A stretch of DNA of 64,000 bases. Origin: Takakia lepidozioides (Eukaryota > Streptophyta > Takakiopsida > Takakiales > Takakiaceae). The position numbers and the translations under genes were made by a program. Of the stretch, positions 31,952 through 44,500 are shown piece after piece; within the stretch, counting starts at the first letter, position 1, and every line of letters starts with the position of its first letter. The stretch is from contig CM060733.1 of NCBI GenBank assembly GCA_030704615.1, positions 2,296,001 to 2,360,000 of the forward strand, written 5' to 3'. The notes below the pieces were generated by a model. It was not told where the DNA came from. It ran no database searches and worked only from the letters and a program-made list of their open reading frames with translations.

Positions 31952-32879
31952 GGCCGTACAAAATTTGCAAGATTGAATCACTGTCTGTAGCAAATAGAGG
32001 TGACAACAATAGAAATTCAATGGGATCCATATTAAGGAAGAAGGAAGAAGAACTACAGGGAAGAAGAACCAGAAAGAGATCCGTAATCTGTTTTGTGAAA
32101 AAGATGAGTGAAAAGTGCGGTGTGTGTGAATCTCCCAGGTGGATCTTTGAGTTGTCGGCTCTAGGCCACATCGCTCCCGTTGAAATGGGTGCCAACTAGG
32201 AATGTCCACCGTGAAACGCAGGTTGTGTGGTCGCGGCAGCGCCACCGTCAACCGACGCACGTCCTGCCAACGCTATTTGCGTCCAGTGTGGCCCTGCTAT
32301 GAGGATCCGCGTGCAGACATCCTTTTGGATATACATATGATAACACTCGGGCCTGGAAGATGATCAACCTACTCTATTCAGACTTTCCGATTCGAGGGTT
32401 TTTTTAGTGTCTCTGCCGTTTCTTCTTGCATGCGGACGGTGTTGAGGTTTTTGATGACCACGATGAGAGCATTGCGCTCCGCGATTATTTCCTTGGAGGT
32501 GGCAGGCAGACCCGACATACTTGTGTATTGCTCCTTTGGTTTGATTATTGTGTTTTCGATAGTGACCCCAATGGCCAAACAATGTCGTCGTGTGTCCTCT
32601 GTCATTAAATATATGAAGGCAAATTTAGTGGCAGCTTTTGCTTTTTGCTACGTGCCGGAGCTTGAATTTGAAGTAAGCTTCGACGACAAAGTGGGTGGTG
32701 AACTCGTGTATGCCCCAAGTAGCCTTGCAGTGCACCACTGATTACGTGCAGATTAAAGTAGTCACATGCGGCTGCAATGACGCAATTTTTTTCAACATGG
32801 CCGATGACTTGTTTTCCCGCAGAGAGGTCTATTGTGAAAACTCTTTCTCCAGGCAAAACAGTGAGTCCGTCTCGTTCTA
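31952..32879. other. Upstream of the Harbinger-like transposase, no gene seen
   Basis: Open sequence continues upstream of the transposase ATG, but without conserved residues. The remainder has no recognisable gene. Confidence 0.35.
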
Positions 32880-33150
32880 GGTTTTGTAGCTCTACTTTGA
32901 GCGACATGACAACGGATGATGTGGCAATATGTTTCTGAAAATGATGACATGGCTGACTATGAAGTGGCGACAATGACGTGGTGAGATGACATGACAACGG
33001 ATGATGTGGCAGTATGTTTTTGAAAATGATGACATGGCTGACTATGAGGTGGCGACAATGACGTGGCGGAAATGACATGACAACGGATGATGTGGCAATA
33101 TGTTTTTGAAAATAATGACATGGCTGACTATGAGGTGGCAACAGATGATG
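32880..33150 (-). repeat. ~85-bp tandem repeat, reverse orientation to the 6.8-kb cluster
   Basis: Three units with GACATGACAACGGATGATG at 32904, 32988 and about 33073. They are the reverse complement of the units at 6750-6995, including GATGACATGGCTGACTATGA. The cluster ends in GGCACCCTAATATTGC. Confidence 0.75.
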
Positions 33151-33509
33151 TGGCATTATGGCACCCTAATATTGCTCTACACTAAAACTAGTCTCCAAAC
33201 CTCAGTCGTCACTATAACTAGTCTCCGACTCAATAGTCACTAGATTATAGAATATGTGACCGATGTGTGCAAATTTACATGGCGAGTTTCAGTGTATAGC
33301 CTGGTAGGTACTCTTTGTTGTTTCTAACGATGGCAACACGAAGACACTCGAGAAGGGTGGTGCGGTGTGTACAAAAGTAAAGTACGACGCCTCCCAAGGA
33401 GGCGTAAGTTATGGTGTCTCTTACCGTTGCTACAAATTAGTAGAGTTTTAAATATATCTTCGATGATGCTTGAGAGGAAACCCAAGAGAGAAAATATTAT
33501 ATCGTGATA

Positions 33510-35691
33510 TGGTAAAGCGTCCTAATATTGCGCAGTTCTCAACAATGTTCCCAATACTGCGCACCTGATTGCGCAGTTTAGATGAATTTTATACGTTATC
33601 ATCCAGCACATTCCATCCACATTCTACCTGTCACTTCCATGCATTCATCCACGCGCTTCCTGCCCTTGTTGCTTCCCGTCTCTGCTCAGACCATGAGATT
33701 GGCCATGGCCATGTCGTGAACTCCATCGACCTGGCAAAGCAATTACATAGAAGGTCGCCAAGGAGCAATCCGACATATAGAAGCTCACATTCTATATCTG
33801 CAGCCTCACATTCTTTTTGGGACAAACGAATCCAGGTACTTCTTCCCTTTCCCCCTTTTCTGCCCTTGAGATATAGTCTGTGGCTGCAAGGAGAGCTAGG
33901 GCATAAGGTCTAATGTCTACATTCGACATTCTAAATTCGACATTCGACATTCTAAGGTCCAATGTCTACATGTCTATGGTTCTTCACCTTCATTCTGGGG
34001 TTCGGAATCTCAAGGATTCTGTCTTCTTCTTTGCTCCTCTCCTCCCTATGTCTCTCTCATCTATGACAAATGGGATATTTGCTTTGAAAGGCTACTGGAT
34101 CTGTAACCTGTGTATAGACCTTCTCTCTGGTGACAAAACAATCCCACATTTGTGCCATGCTCATAGAGTATTTCGAGGCGTTCAGTGTCAGTAGATTTCC
34201 CCTACAAATATGGTCCAGATTAGGGATTAACGTAAGAAGAGTCACGTTTACATTGCACCTTAGACTACCACCCGTACATTGAAACAAACATAGGTTTACT
34301 TATCTTAGTAATGGAGTAATTTCAAGAGGTATGCTTGGGAGGATCTGGTTGGGGAAACACCTATGAACAGGATGAAAGTGTCCTACAAAATTGACGTGGC
34401 CACAATATCTCTTCAGATGGACTCATTCCTGACATTGGTCCCCTCAACGGAGTGTGGCAGTGTAGCATGGCCTATCCACCAATTATCCTGAACTACAACA
34501 ATTCATGAATGTCTTTGTTGGAGATCAAAATGTATGCAAATTTGAGAGTTTCTCCATATTTGCAGGCAGGGCGGTGACTGTGGGAAATCAATTTATGGGA
34601 AGAGATTCCATGATGAGAATTTCAAGCTTCTGCACAAAGGCAAGGGAGTGCTCTCAATGGCCAACACGGAGCCCCATACAAATGATAAACAATGTGTTTC
34701 AATTTCAGGTCACCAAGAGCATAAACGACATTGGTGTTATGCTGGTGCATGGTTCAACAACATCAAAGAATGGCTGCATATTTCTGCTAGATCTATCAAA
34801 TTATGTACCTGTTCTTTGGCGATGAGGGAATGAGTAGGGGACGACTACGTTTAACATGATTCACTGTGTGAGAGAGATTCTGGATCTGCTAACCTGGCAA
34901 ACACAGAAAATAGATAAAATGTCTTGCCTTCTCAAGAAGGATTGTGTTCTCTGGTATCTTTATCATGGCAAATGGATACATTGCTAAACAATGCCATTTT
35001 TTGAGCGAACAAGAAAATTAGTTTCAGAACCCACATTTTCTGTTTTCTATTAACTCTCAACGTAGTGTATCATATTCTCATGATTGAACCATCGTATGTT
35101 AGTGTTGTCTTTCATTTGCCACTCAGCTTTGCAGAGTTTCCGGACTTCTAAAGCAATTATTCACAAAGCTAGCCATCAGCAGAATTCCTCCTCTCTTCAT
35201 GTTTTCTATGATATGGTTACTTTTTATCTGTCATTATGGGGCTGGCCGCTCTGTCCCAGGACATTATTGCTTGGAACTAGTTGACAAAGTTAGCATATAC
35301 TGGAGACCTCAAGATATCTTCTCCAGTTACCTAATCAATGCGTCTCTAGGATGTAGTCATGGATTCCCAAGATGTCTATGGGACTTTCAATGTACCGATG
35401 CGAAGAAAGGCTGAAGAAAATGTGTCATGTCCTAATATTGCACATTTGAATGCGCGCAATCAAGTGTGCAATATTAGGGATTTTTCTACGTTTCCAGAGA
35501 TCCCATACCCACTGCATGAAAACCTGATGGGTTATTCTCAATTTTATAGATTTTACATAATGAAAAATATTATGGGTTGCCACCTGTAAAAATAAAAAGG
35601 GACCCATGTAAAAAACAAATTGAAATTCCATTAGGTTAAGCAAAATGTGAAGGTGCATGCTGAAAGTGAGCATTATTAGGACACTTTACCA
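33510..35691. mobile_element. 2.2-kb TIR DNA transposon, probably non-autonomous, TA target site
   Basis: The left end starts TGGTAAAGCGTCCTAATATT. The right end, reverse complemented, starts TGGTAAAGTGTCCTAATAAT; about 23 of 26 terminal bases agree. TA flanks both sides (33508-33509 and 35692-35693), as in Tc1/mariner-type insertions. Subterminal TGCGCA-type motifs (ATTGCGCAG, CTGCGCACC, AATGCGCGCAATC) lie inside each end. No transposase is recognisable, so it is probably mobilised in trans. Confidence 0.8.
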
Positions 35692-35693
35692 TA

Positions 35694-36432
35694 GTAGGCT
35701 CTACGATCTGCCTGCCACACGGCTGCTTCGAGTTTCCACGACGCAACGTGATCGAGAAAATCGACAATCTGCTTGGAGACCTGCTGGCTCACTTAAACAG
35801 TGACAACGTTGTGAGGCTGCAGAAAACGTCTCATTACCTTTTTGGACGTCGGTTAAACTTTACCGAATATGACACATGTTTCTGCATTCCAATTTGTCTT
35901 GAAGACCTACGCTTCAAGATTTATAAATGCGGAAGAAATTTTATCACAGTATATGTAGGGTATGAGGATTCTCCTTAAAGGGTATTGTGGTCGAGTACCT
36001 TGTATCGTCCCATTCAAGGCGGCTTCTTATTGAGATTTTATGCCAAAAGACCGAACTGGGCCATCACTTTCCAGAAATCTGCTTTCACTTCCTCCAATTT
36101 CATCCCATCCCAGCTATTCGTCTGCATGAAAACAAACACGTGACGTAAATGACGAAGTGTAGAGGAGGGACTAGCTAGATCTCCGAGTTCATTAATTCAT
36201 GTTCATGACTTGTGGCATTTCAGTCCAGATTGATATTGGGTGCTAGCCTGCTGACATATATTAGGAGGCAAAGAAAAATCTGACAGGAAAGATGTCAAGT
36301 AGTGATGTAACTTACAAGCACCGTTCTTCATATTGTTATCTTGACCTTAATATGGGTGTATGTGGAGCTTACTGGTTGACTAGTCCAATTTCGAACTTTA
36401 GTGCAAGCATCTGCATGAGAGCTCAGTAAATC
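35694..36432. other. Intergenic, no gene supported
   Basis: Short plus-strand open stretch at 35748-35978 without recognisable motifs. The remainder is AT-rich 3' flank of the bHLH gene. Confidence 0.35.
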
Positions 36433-39400
36433 CTACGCAGCATACTTACAATTTGTGTGAGCAACATTCATCATCTGACTCAAAGATGGTCTGGACAGCA
36501 TATTCAATTTTTTCTGAAAAGAGAGTAGTAGCTCCAGAACGCACTTTTAGAGTCGAGACAGAATTTCAGGTGTCAACCAAGCTGTGTTCTAACTTCCTGA
36601 GCAGTCAACTTATATTTTCAGGGTCCCAATAGCTATACAGCCAAGTATCAGACATACATTCATGCTCCCACAGGGATCCTGCATCCCCATTTCTTGTGGA
36701 GACGGTACCTAGTACCTCAACCGGCACATGTTTACCAACACAACTTCGCTCGAAAATCAGGAAGGAAAAGAACATCAACAGCTGTACAAAGATGATCGTT
36801 GGTTAAATGATTGCTGTACATAGAACAGTATGAGTCGGGTTTTTTGGAGGGCAATAATTTACACATACTGGTGACAAACCTCAACGTTCGAGACCTCAAC
36901 AAGGAAGAATCTACAATATAATCACTCACGAAATCAAATCAGGGTGTTCAAGAAAACACAGAAAGCAGGCAGTGTAACTCACTGAAATTACCTGAACAAT
37001 GAGACTCCAAGCTGAAAGCTCAGGGATGATGGCTGTGATGTTGGAGTTAATGATGTCGAGACCCATTGCATCCAGGGCTTTGCTGAGCTGCAGTAGAATC
37101 CCCGGCTTCTTTTGACAGCAGATCCACACATTGTACGTTCCTTCCTCATGAAGTTTCGACACTGCCAACTGATACAAGCGACCTCATATGAAATAATTCT
37201 CCACTACTCTGTGAGGTCAATCATGTAGATGGCTTGCAGATACAGAATTTGGGAGTTTCTCAATTAGATCAGAAGGCCAACAGCAATTGGGAGAGAAATG
37301 TGGCCTCTCTTTGACTTGCATTTGGCTGCAGTGTACTGAAGATCCAGTTAACTCATCTCACTTGAGGTACTTACGAAATGGCGTCGTCAAACTCCACCTT
37401 AAAGGACATCACACAAGATAAGACTACTGTGATCAGATTTCTGAAATGATGAGATTGTCGCCCCAGGAGAGCTTACATCTTGGATGACTCCATGAAATTT
37501 AAGGTCAATTTTACACTCCTTCTGGTCTGCATCTTCCCCAAGTTCGTCATCCTGCATCATCTTACTAATCCTTTCGTCAACACTGTCATGTGCAACTGGA
37601 ACTTGAACTTCTGTGATAATCTTGGAGCACTCACTGACAGCTGCCGCTCCCTGACTCACGAATGGACCCTTCTGGCAATCCTCCATCTCCTCCTCGAGAT
37701 CTTCTACTGTTTTTTTCAGATCTCGGACGTACTCGATAGCATCTGTAAGAATTGACGCTTTGTCCATCTGCCACAAATTGCAACACATGCACTAGAACTA
37801 CTAGTCAGATAGCTCGTCTCAAGTATGGAGTTTGGCCAGCTGTAACATCTATTCAATTTGAAAATATATAGTTTAGGAAATTGATACGTTCCTGCCCAAC
37901 ACAGATATTTGATCATGAAATCTGTCATTGTCAAAATTAATGACTTAGTCCGAACTGTTCCATGTGGACGTATTCTTAGTAGTATCTCAGTGCAGCTGGA
38001 CGAGAGCTGGATAATTGAATGATATTAATGATGAAGACTTTGAGTCGAATGTTGAACTAAAGTAGTCCTAGACTGTGCATGCATGTCATTCCAAAGATTC
38101 AGATCGGTTTTCCTGATGCAATTTTACACCGGAATTTATGTAACTGGCCAAAGTGCTAGTTTTGCATAAAGTTCTACCTTGTCCAGAAGAATTTAAAGCC
38201 ACGATGATGAACGTGTCAAAGCCACATTGAGGACTCGATGCATAGCACTTCACAGTGTTCATTCTGGTAATGCTCAAAAGTACTTAGTTCTCAATGATCC
38301 ATTACTCAGATTAATGGCACTTGAAAGGTAAATACAAGTTCAAAGAAGTTCATCACTCGAGAGGAATTCGGTGGATTATCTCCACTGTACCTTAATCATT
38401 TAGTGTGGTCATACAGATCAGCTACAGCCTTCTACGGTCCGGCTGTGCACAACAAATTATAATCCAGCTCTCTCTCAAGGAACTGAACAACTTTGTAAAC
38501 ACAATACTGCTGGGCCATGTACAGTACTTTCGTGCAGTCTGCAAGCAAATATATTGACTATCATTGATAGCTGCTCAGTATTGAGATCCCACCGACTAAT
38601 TTTTTTTTATCACTTGTGATTATGCAACAAGGCAATCCATCAAAATTGCTTGAGCACAAATGATGTTGCGTTTGGAGAGATAAAGTAAGATCTCACCTTG
38701 CTGATGTTGGGAACTATGGCACGCAGGCCATAAAGGCTTTCATTGAGTCTCTTCCGCCGCTTGCGTTCTGACAAAAGGTTTTTAGATTGAGATATCCTTG
38801 GAAGTCCGGATTCCATCTCGTGCTCCTCCAGTCCATCATCAAAATTGAGAAAGTCCTCTGTTCGCATGCTTTCTATCACCTGATCACCCGCCACTATATT
38901 GCTCTGAGCACCTGTAGTGAAGTCACCGAGTACAGCATCAGGCTGCAACCTGAGCGCGGTTCCCTCTTGCAGCTCACAATCAGCTGCAAAATGCCACTGC
39001 TGCCAGACAACTTCATCGGATACTTTTTTTACACCAGATTCAAAATGACATGATTGCTTAGCCGTATGTGAATAATCATCGTGACGCTCCAACCCTACCG
39101 GATCTTGTTCCAAATGTGCCTGCCCCGTGCTTGTGCATTGAATTGGTGAGTCCTTGGCCTGCGCTTGAACTCGAAGTCGAACGTGGCACTCAGCTGCTTC
39201 CTGAGCATGCTTCGACACTTCAGTGTTGCAGGTAGTCATATACTTGGATGTTGAACAATCCAAATCATGTCGTGCTGCATTGACGGGCAGCTTATAGATG
39301 GTGTCAACTGGTAGCACACTGTTATGCTGCGTCCCAGGAACTGTCAGTCCAGCTGATTCAGTGGGCAGTTGCAAGCACTGGACCAATGGTGGTGTTACGT

Positions 39401-39800
39401 TGCCATTTGAGGTACAAAGTACAGGACCTGACATTGCATTAGAAACATATCCACGGATTGAACAGCTGAGCGGGGGACCCCTGAATATGGATGCCGCTGG
39501 ATCTTGCTCCTGAGAATGTGCACCTTGAACCATGGACACGTGATCCCCATTTGACATAGCATCAGAAATACACCTATCCATCGAAGAGTTGATCTGAGGA
39601 CCCACGAATCCGGAGGCCAGATCTTGCACGAAATATGCACCTTCAACCATGGACACGTGATCTCCATTTATAAGACATGGCAGATCAGGTTCAAAGCCTG
39701 TGAACCTAAGTCCTGAATGGGCTTGCATTGGACCACCCGTCAAACTTCCCAGACTTGTCAAGCTTCCCCATACGTACTGTGACACATATGCTCCTTCCAT
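36433..39800 (-). CDS. bHLH transcription factor with ACT-like C-terminal domain (AMS/bHLH90-like group)
   Basis: Four exons, all phase 0: 39800-38697, 37767-37477, 37168-36992 and a less certain 36513-36433, giving about 550 residues. Exon 1 encodes a long N-terminal region with a ~40-residue tandem duplication (two copies beginning NGDHVSMV). It ends in the basic region and helix 1, LLSERKRRKRLNESLYGLRA ... VPNISK. Exon 2 starts MDKASILTDAIEYVRDLKK (helix 2). Exon 3 carries an ACT-like fold, KKPGILLQLSKALDAMGLD. The intron between NISK and MDKAS is a conserved plant bHLH position. His5-Glu9-Arg13 here reads S-E-R, so E-box contact residues Glu and Arg are kept. Borders are canonical (AAG/GTGAGA, GGCAG/ATG, GAT/GTAAGC, TATCAG/TTG, CAG/GTAATT). 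A nuclear regulator; related genes act in tapetum and male fertility of land plants. The last exon is tentative. Confidence 0.85.
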
Positions 39801-41319
39801 TATGAACAAACTAGTTTTAAGCTTCTTCTGTCTCAAGTGACAAGAACCAAATGGACGTTGGCCGTTGCCGCCAAGCTCTTGTCTAAATCTTCTCGAGATG
39901 ACTCGATTGTCGATACCCGCGCAATTCTGTGGGGCTGAGTCCCTGAACACAATCTGGTTTCATACTCCTGCTCAACGTCTGTAAGCTAGGCCGTGCCTCC
40001 AAAACAGGACACGCCGTAGATCACCTTGTCTCGTCTCCAGCTCCAGCCTCCACCTCTATCTTATTCAACGGCAAATACGTACACAATGGATGGCTGTAGA
40101 AAAACCGCTTTGGACATGACCAGAAAAGCAGGAGGGTGAGCTCTAGATTTACCTTCAAGGCCAGAAAAAGAGTCATCTTCTCTGTAGGTAGCGGGCGCAG
40201 CGCTAAGTCTGCTATTGAGCTGCTTCTCGCTCTCCTGCATGCGTTCAATCTTTCACTCGTATGCAACTGTATATGCGATATGCAGGCACGCCCATGTTGG
40301 CTATAGACTTCAGATGCCTATTAGTAACCTGCATACTTCTCTTCAAAGCCAGAAGAAGAGTCACCTTGATCTCTGTCAGGTCGGGGCTTCTTCTCGCTCT
40401 CCTCAGCTCAACCTTTCATCACTCCTCTTCAACTGTACAGGCGGCATGAAGCTTAGCCAAGATGCCTATCAATAATTTCAAGCATTGGGTGGCCGAGATG
40501 AATCGATTATCGAGGCTTGTGCAAAAGAGAAGCAACAGCTGGACCGACACCCGTCTTTAGTGCGTGTCCGTAAACCTGTCACTACACGACAAACCGCCCT
40601 TAGCTTTTCCTGTCGTCCATTCAGTCATCTCTTTTACTCTCTTACGCTTCAAATTTCCGCTTTCCCCAAGAATGATTTAGTTCCAGGATTTCGGCAATAT
40701 TGATGGTCAGGAGGGGCAGGCAATGATCCGTGCACACTCTCCCTCCACCACCCACACTCCCCTCCATTGCCTTCGTATGGCGGTGACGTTGCGTACCAAC
40801 AGTTACTGCTTTCCAGCAACAGACTACTTGAGAGACTGATCAAGATTACAAAGGGGAGTGTGGAAGACAGATGTTCTCCACCGGTCTCCACTGTCCAGAG
40901 ATGTCGTGGATACTCACTCCGCCTCTACCTATGGATAGGGTTGACCCCTACCCGTACGGGCATGAAATTACTCAAAATTGAATACTAATGATATTTTGAG
41001 ATGTTTGGATTTGTTTTCTTTTTTTTGGTTAGATTTTGTTTTAAGAATTGAAAGGGCATGAATCCCTAGTCAGTGGGGTTTTTGTTTTCATTTTTCCAAA
41101 CTAGCAGGCAGGCCACATGTGAATACCCAGTGCCCATGTGGCGAGAAGGTGGCAGGGTTAGAGAAGTGGATTTGTAGCAGGTGTTAGAAAGTTAATGAGT
41201 TGGCAAGCAACTAACTACCGCCGACCCTTGGTCTCTCACAACTAAAACCCCTGGTCTCTGATGTAACCTTATTTGGAGTTATGGCCTTCTGTTCTTTCTT
41301 TCTTTCTTTCTTTTCACTA
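39801..41319. other. Upstream region of the bHLH gene
   Basis: Probable promoter and 5' UTR of the minus-strand bHLH gene, followed by sequence without recognisable genes. Two related stretches with CCAGAAAAAGAGTCA/CCAGAAGAAGAGTCACC occur near 40160 and 40347. A (TTTC)n microsatellite is at about 41293-41313. Confidence 0.4.
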
Positions 41320-41520
41320 TGAAGATCAGAAATGTCTGGCAGCCTACCTGCACGAGGCATTCACCCTTAGACATTCACTAGAACAATAGTTCTTATCTCT
41401 CTGACTTCCTGTTTTCTCTCATGCTTTTCTTTCCAGTTTGTCCCATAAGCTCTATGAGCTTTCCGGCGGAGTCATGAAGCACCATTTCATTTCATTTCTT
41501 TTTTTTCTGGAAGGGGAGGA
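41320..41520 (+). mobile_element. LINE 3' end fragment
   Basis: Encodes LAAYLHEAF and a stop, then AAGCTCTATGAGCTTTC and a (CATTT)n-like tail. It is a close copy of the 3' end of the LINE at 56280-56440. Only the last ~200 bases are present, as expected from 5' truncation during target-primed reverse transcription. Confidence 0.8.
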
Positions 41521-44500
41521 AGCCCTATTTTTTCCTTTTTTTAAATAAATTCTAACTGGGCGTTATCATTTTGGATATCTGAATTAAAGTGCTCCATGAA
41601 ATGTGCCTCAATTTAATTAAGGTATATCATCATGTACCGTGGAATTCATTGGAGAAGATATATTAACTAGAATACACCTAAATTCTGGCCAGGCTAACTT
41701 GATCTTTTGTCGCCCACATAGGTCTGTAACTGAGGGGCACTAGCGTCGGAAATCAGGTGAAGTTTGGGTTTACAGCTTGGACCAGCCATTCTTTTAGTGG
41801 CGAATAATCGCCAGATTTCGACCTCAAAAAATAAAATCGAATAATCTGTCGCAAATCCACTGTTTTTTCACGAATGAAATCACCAAATTTCTCCAAATAC
41901 AAAATAAATTATGGATGAATTCACCAAATATGGATGATATATATGGATGATGGCACATAGGTGGATGAATTACAGTGGATGAACAGAATAAATGGCTATT
42001 TCGTGCAAAACTCTGTAGCCACTCGTGCTATTTTCCAAATTTCTTAAAAAAACACTGGTTTGGACTTGAAAATTTGCAGAACTGCAACATTCTATGTACT
42101 TCATCGCCTATCAAACTCATTTGACCCATACACCCTGTCCGTTAGAGGAAGCTACACACTGATTTGAAGAAATAACCCTGTGTAAAGGGGGTCCAAAAAA
42201 AGAGTAGGAAAGCCACATGAAGGATGGTTAAATGGAGGATGGTTCAGGCGCCAAATTGGGCTAAGCATAGCACAGGTGTCAAGTGGTGGTTTCTAGGGGT
42301 GATATGTGTGGGGTTGCAAGTGTCAAGTGGTGGTTTGGAGATGACATGTGTGGGGCAACCTTCTAGAGAGGCTCCTACCACTTGATAGGGTCACAATCGA
42401 GTATCCATGCTTAGTTTCAGATAAGCAACAAAGTAAGAATAAGAATAATGTATGGTACCAAATTGTTCCGTACATAAAATCTATGGCTCTGTGAATAGCT
42501 TCCAAGTCAACAGCATTCTTGCATTGGATACAATGTTCCCCTTGAGGAGGTTTGTCTGTTTTGGAACAGTATGTCAGAAAACACATAAACGTGAAATGCT
42601 TATGTGTCAACTTGCATGCCTCCCAACTTCAAATGACATGTGCGTGAAATGCTCTTTCGAAGTAGCTGATTGTCGATTGTCGTGCAAAACCAATAAGGAC
42701 ACATCCATCTACATGCGATTATTAGATCCATTAATTATCGCACGTCCATAGATGATTCTCAGTTATTGCAATCAGTCAAAGTCACCTTGAAAATTAGGTG
42801 TATAGTTCAAAAGATCCTTTGACATTGGATAGTGTTTTATCCTAATAAATATTTAATACATAGCGACACAAATTCAGTACCAACCAACAACACAACAACA
42901 CTTCGCTTTTTCCCATGTCTTCCGACATTAATAACCTTCTCTCCAACAAACTGTTTAACTGACTCTGACTTCCTCTGGCAATAAAGACGACAATAAAGAA
43001 ACATTCTGGCTTTCTGGCTGCTGTAGCTTTCTTCTGGAACCAAAATCTGTCTTGTTGTGTGTGCAACCCACTTCTAGAGACTAGAACAGTTTCTTCCTCA
43101 GAAGTCAGAGCCCCTGATATCAGAGCCCTTTAGCTCCACATGTTCAGGTTTCTGAGGTTATCTAGCATTCAATACTGATGACTACTGCGTGGCACAAATT
43201 GTTGTCAGCATCTCATGGTTTGATTTGGCCAATTCTAATCCGTAAGTTTGTACATACATATCATTGTGGTTCACTTGGTTCTATACTAGCAGACATGGCC
43301 AGTAGGCTCTTGCAGACCAATTGCTATGGCAGAAATTCACTATGAAAGCACTGGAACATGCCTTCAGCTTAGATTATTCAAAGCAAATTTGGCATGCAAA
43401 TCTCTTTCGGTACGTGAAATGAGATAGCATGCAGATACTCAGGTGTACTCACTCTGAATTTCAATCAATTACTCAGCAGTCAGCGGGTTCGCAGATTGAA
43501 ATGACATGGAAGGATAGACAATGATGCATGAGCGCTATTATCAACAGTCTGTCCTAGATACTCAGCCATGAAATCAAGCTGAATGAATTAATATGACAAG
43601 CTTCCTGCCATAGAGGAGCTGCAATGCCCACTTACCATATTCATTGGGAGCTGCAAGTGGCTCCACAATAGGAACATGGACGTACAACGCCATCTGGTCC
43701 ACCAGCCACACCTAATATAGAAAAGATGCTCAACAAAACTGTGGCTTCTGCTGCACATGAACTGACAGGGAACTTCGCCTACCTACTAGAAACCCCACTT
43801 AAATCACCAGTAACCATGCACTAAACTAACTAATGATCCTACATTTACAGACAAATGAAAAAACAGACACATGTTGTCCTTCAACATGTGGCAAAGATGT
43901 CCACATGAGTCTTGAGAGCAATCACTAAACGAGACAAGTTAAAATAACGGCACTGGAGAGCTTAATGGGAGCGACTTTTGCAGTTCCTCTCTGCACCCAA
44001 GGTCAGCAACCCCTTCTGATCTTAAGTCCTTTCAAGTTTCCAGACTCTCTGGTTCTCAGCTGGACAAATACATCAATTGAAAGATTACATGCACTTGACA
44101 ACAGCAGCGTTTCTATGTGCCTTGTACACTATTTCTCTCTCCCAGAACATCTTGCATTAGTACAAAATCCTGTTTTCCTGGCTCATGACTTTGACCCTTG
44201 GAGGCTGGAGCAGAAAGTTTTAGAAGCTGACATTAAAGAATAGTTCATCAAGCAATGCCCTTAGTTCAGGAGATGGTCGATTGATAGATTCGGAAATTGG
44301 ACCTAAGGTTCCGGTTCAGGATGTTATGTAGTACTTAGTTACCTCATGAACACAGAGTTCAAAGTCAAAGCAACCTCACGAAGCAGATTGACTGAATTAG
44401 CCATGAGCCTTGTGGACAGCTTCTTGCAAGTAATTAGCAATTGCCTAAGAGGATTGCTGACATCTATAGACAGGGTCACACCTGAAGCCCAGAGACGCTA

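Noticed and set aside
33385-33406. Small hairpin ACGCCTCC-CAA-GGAGGCGT
   Set aside because: An 8-bp stem can occur by chance and nothing around it suggests a function.
43965-44243. 92-codon plus-strand frame in the 41-48 kb gap
   Set aside because: No domain, no flanking splice signals and no repeat association; probably chance.
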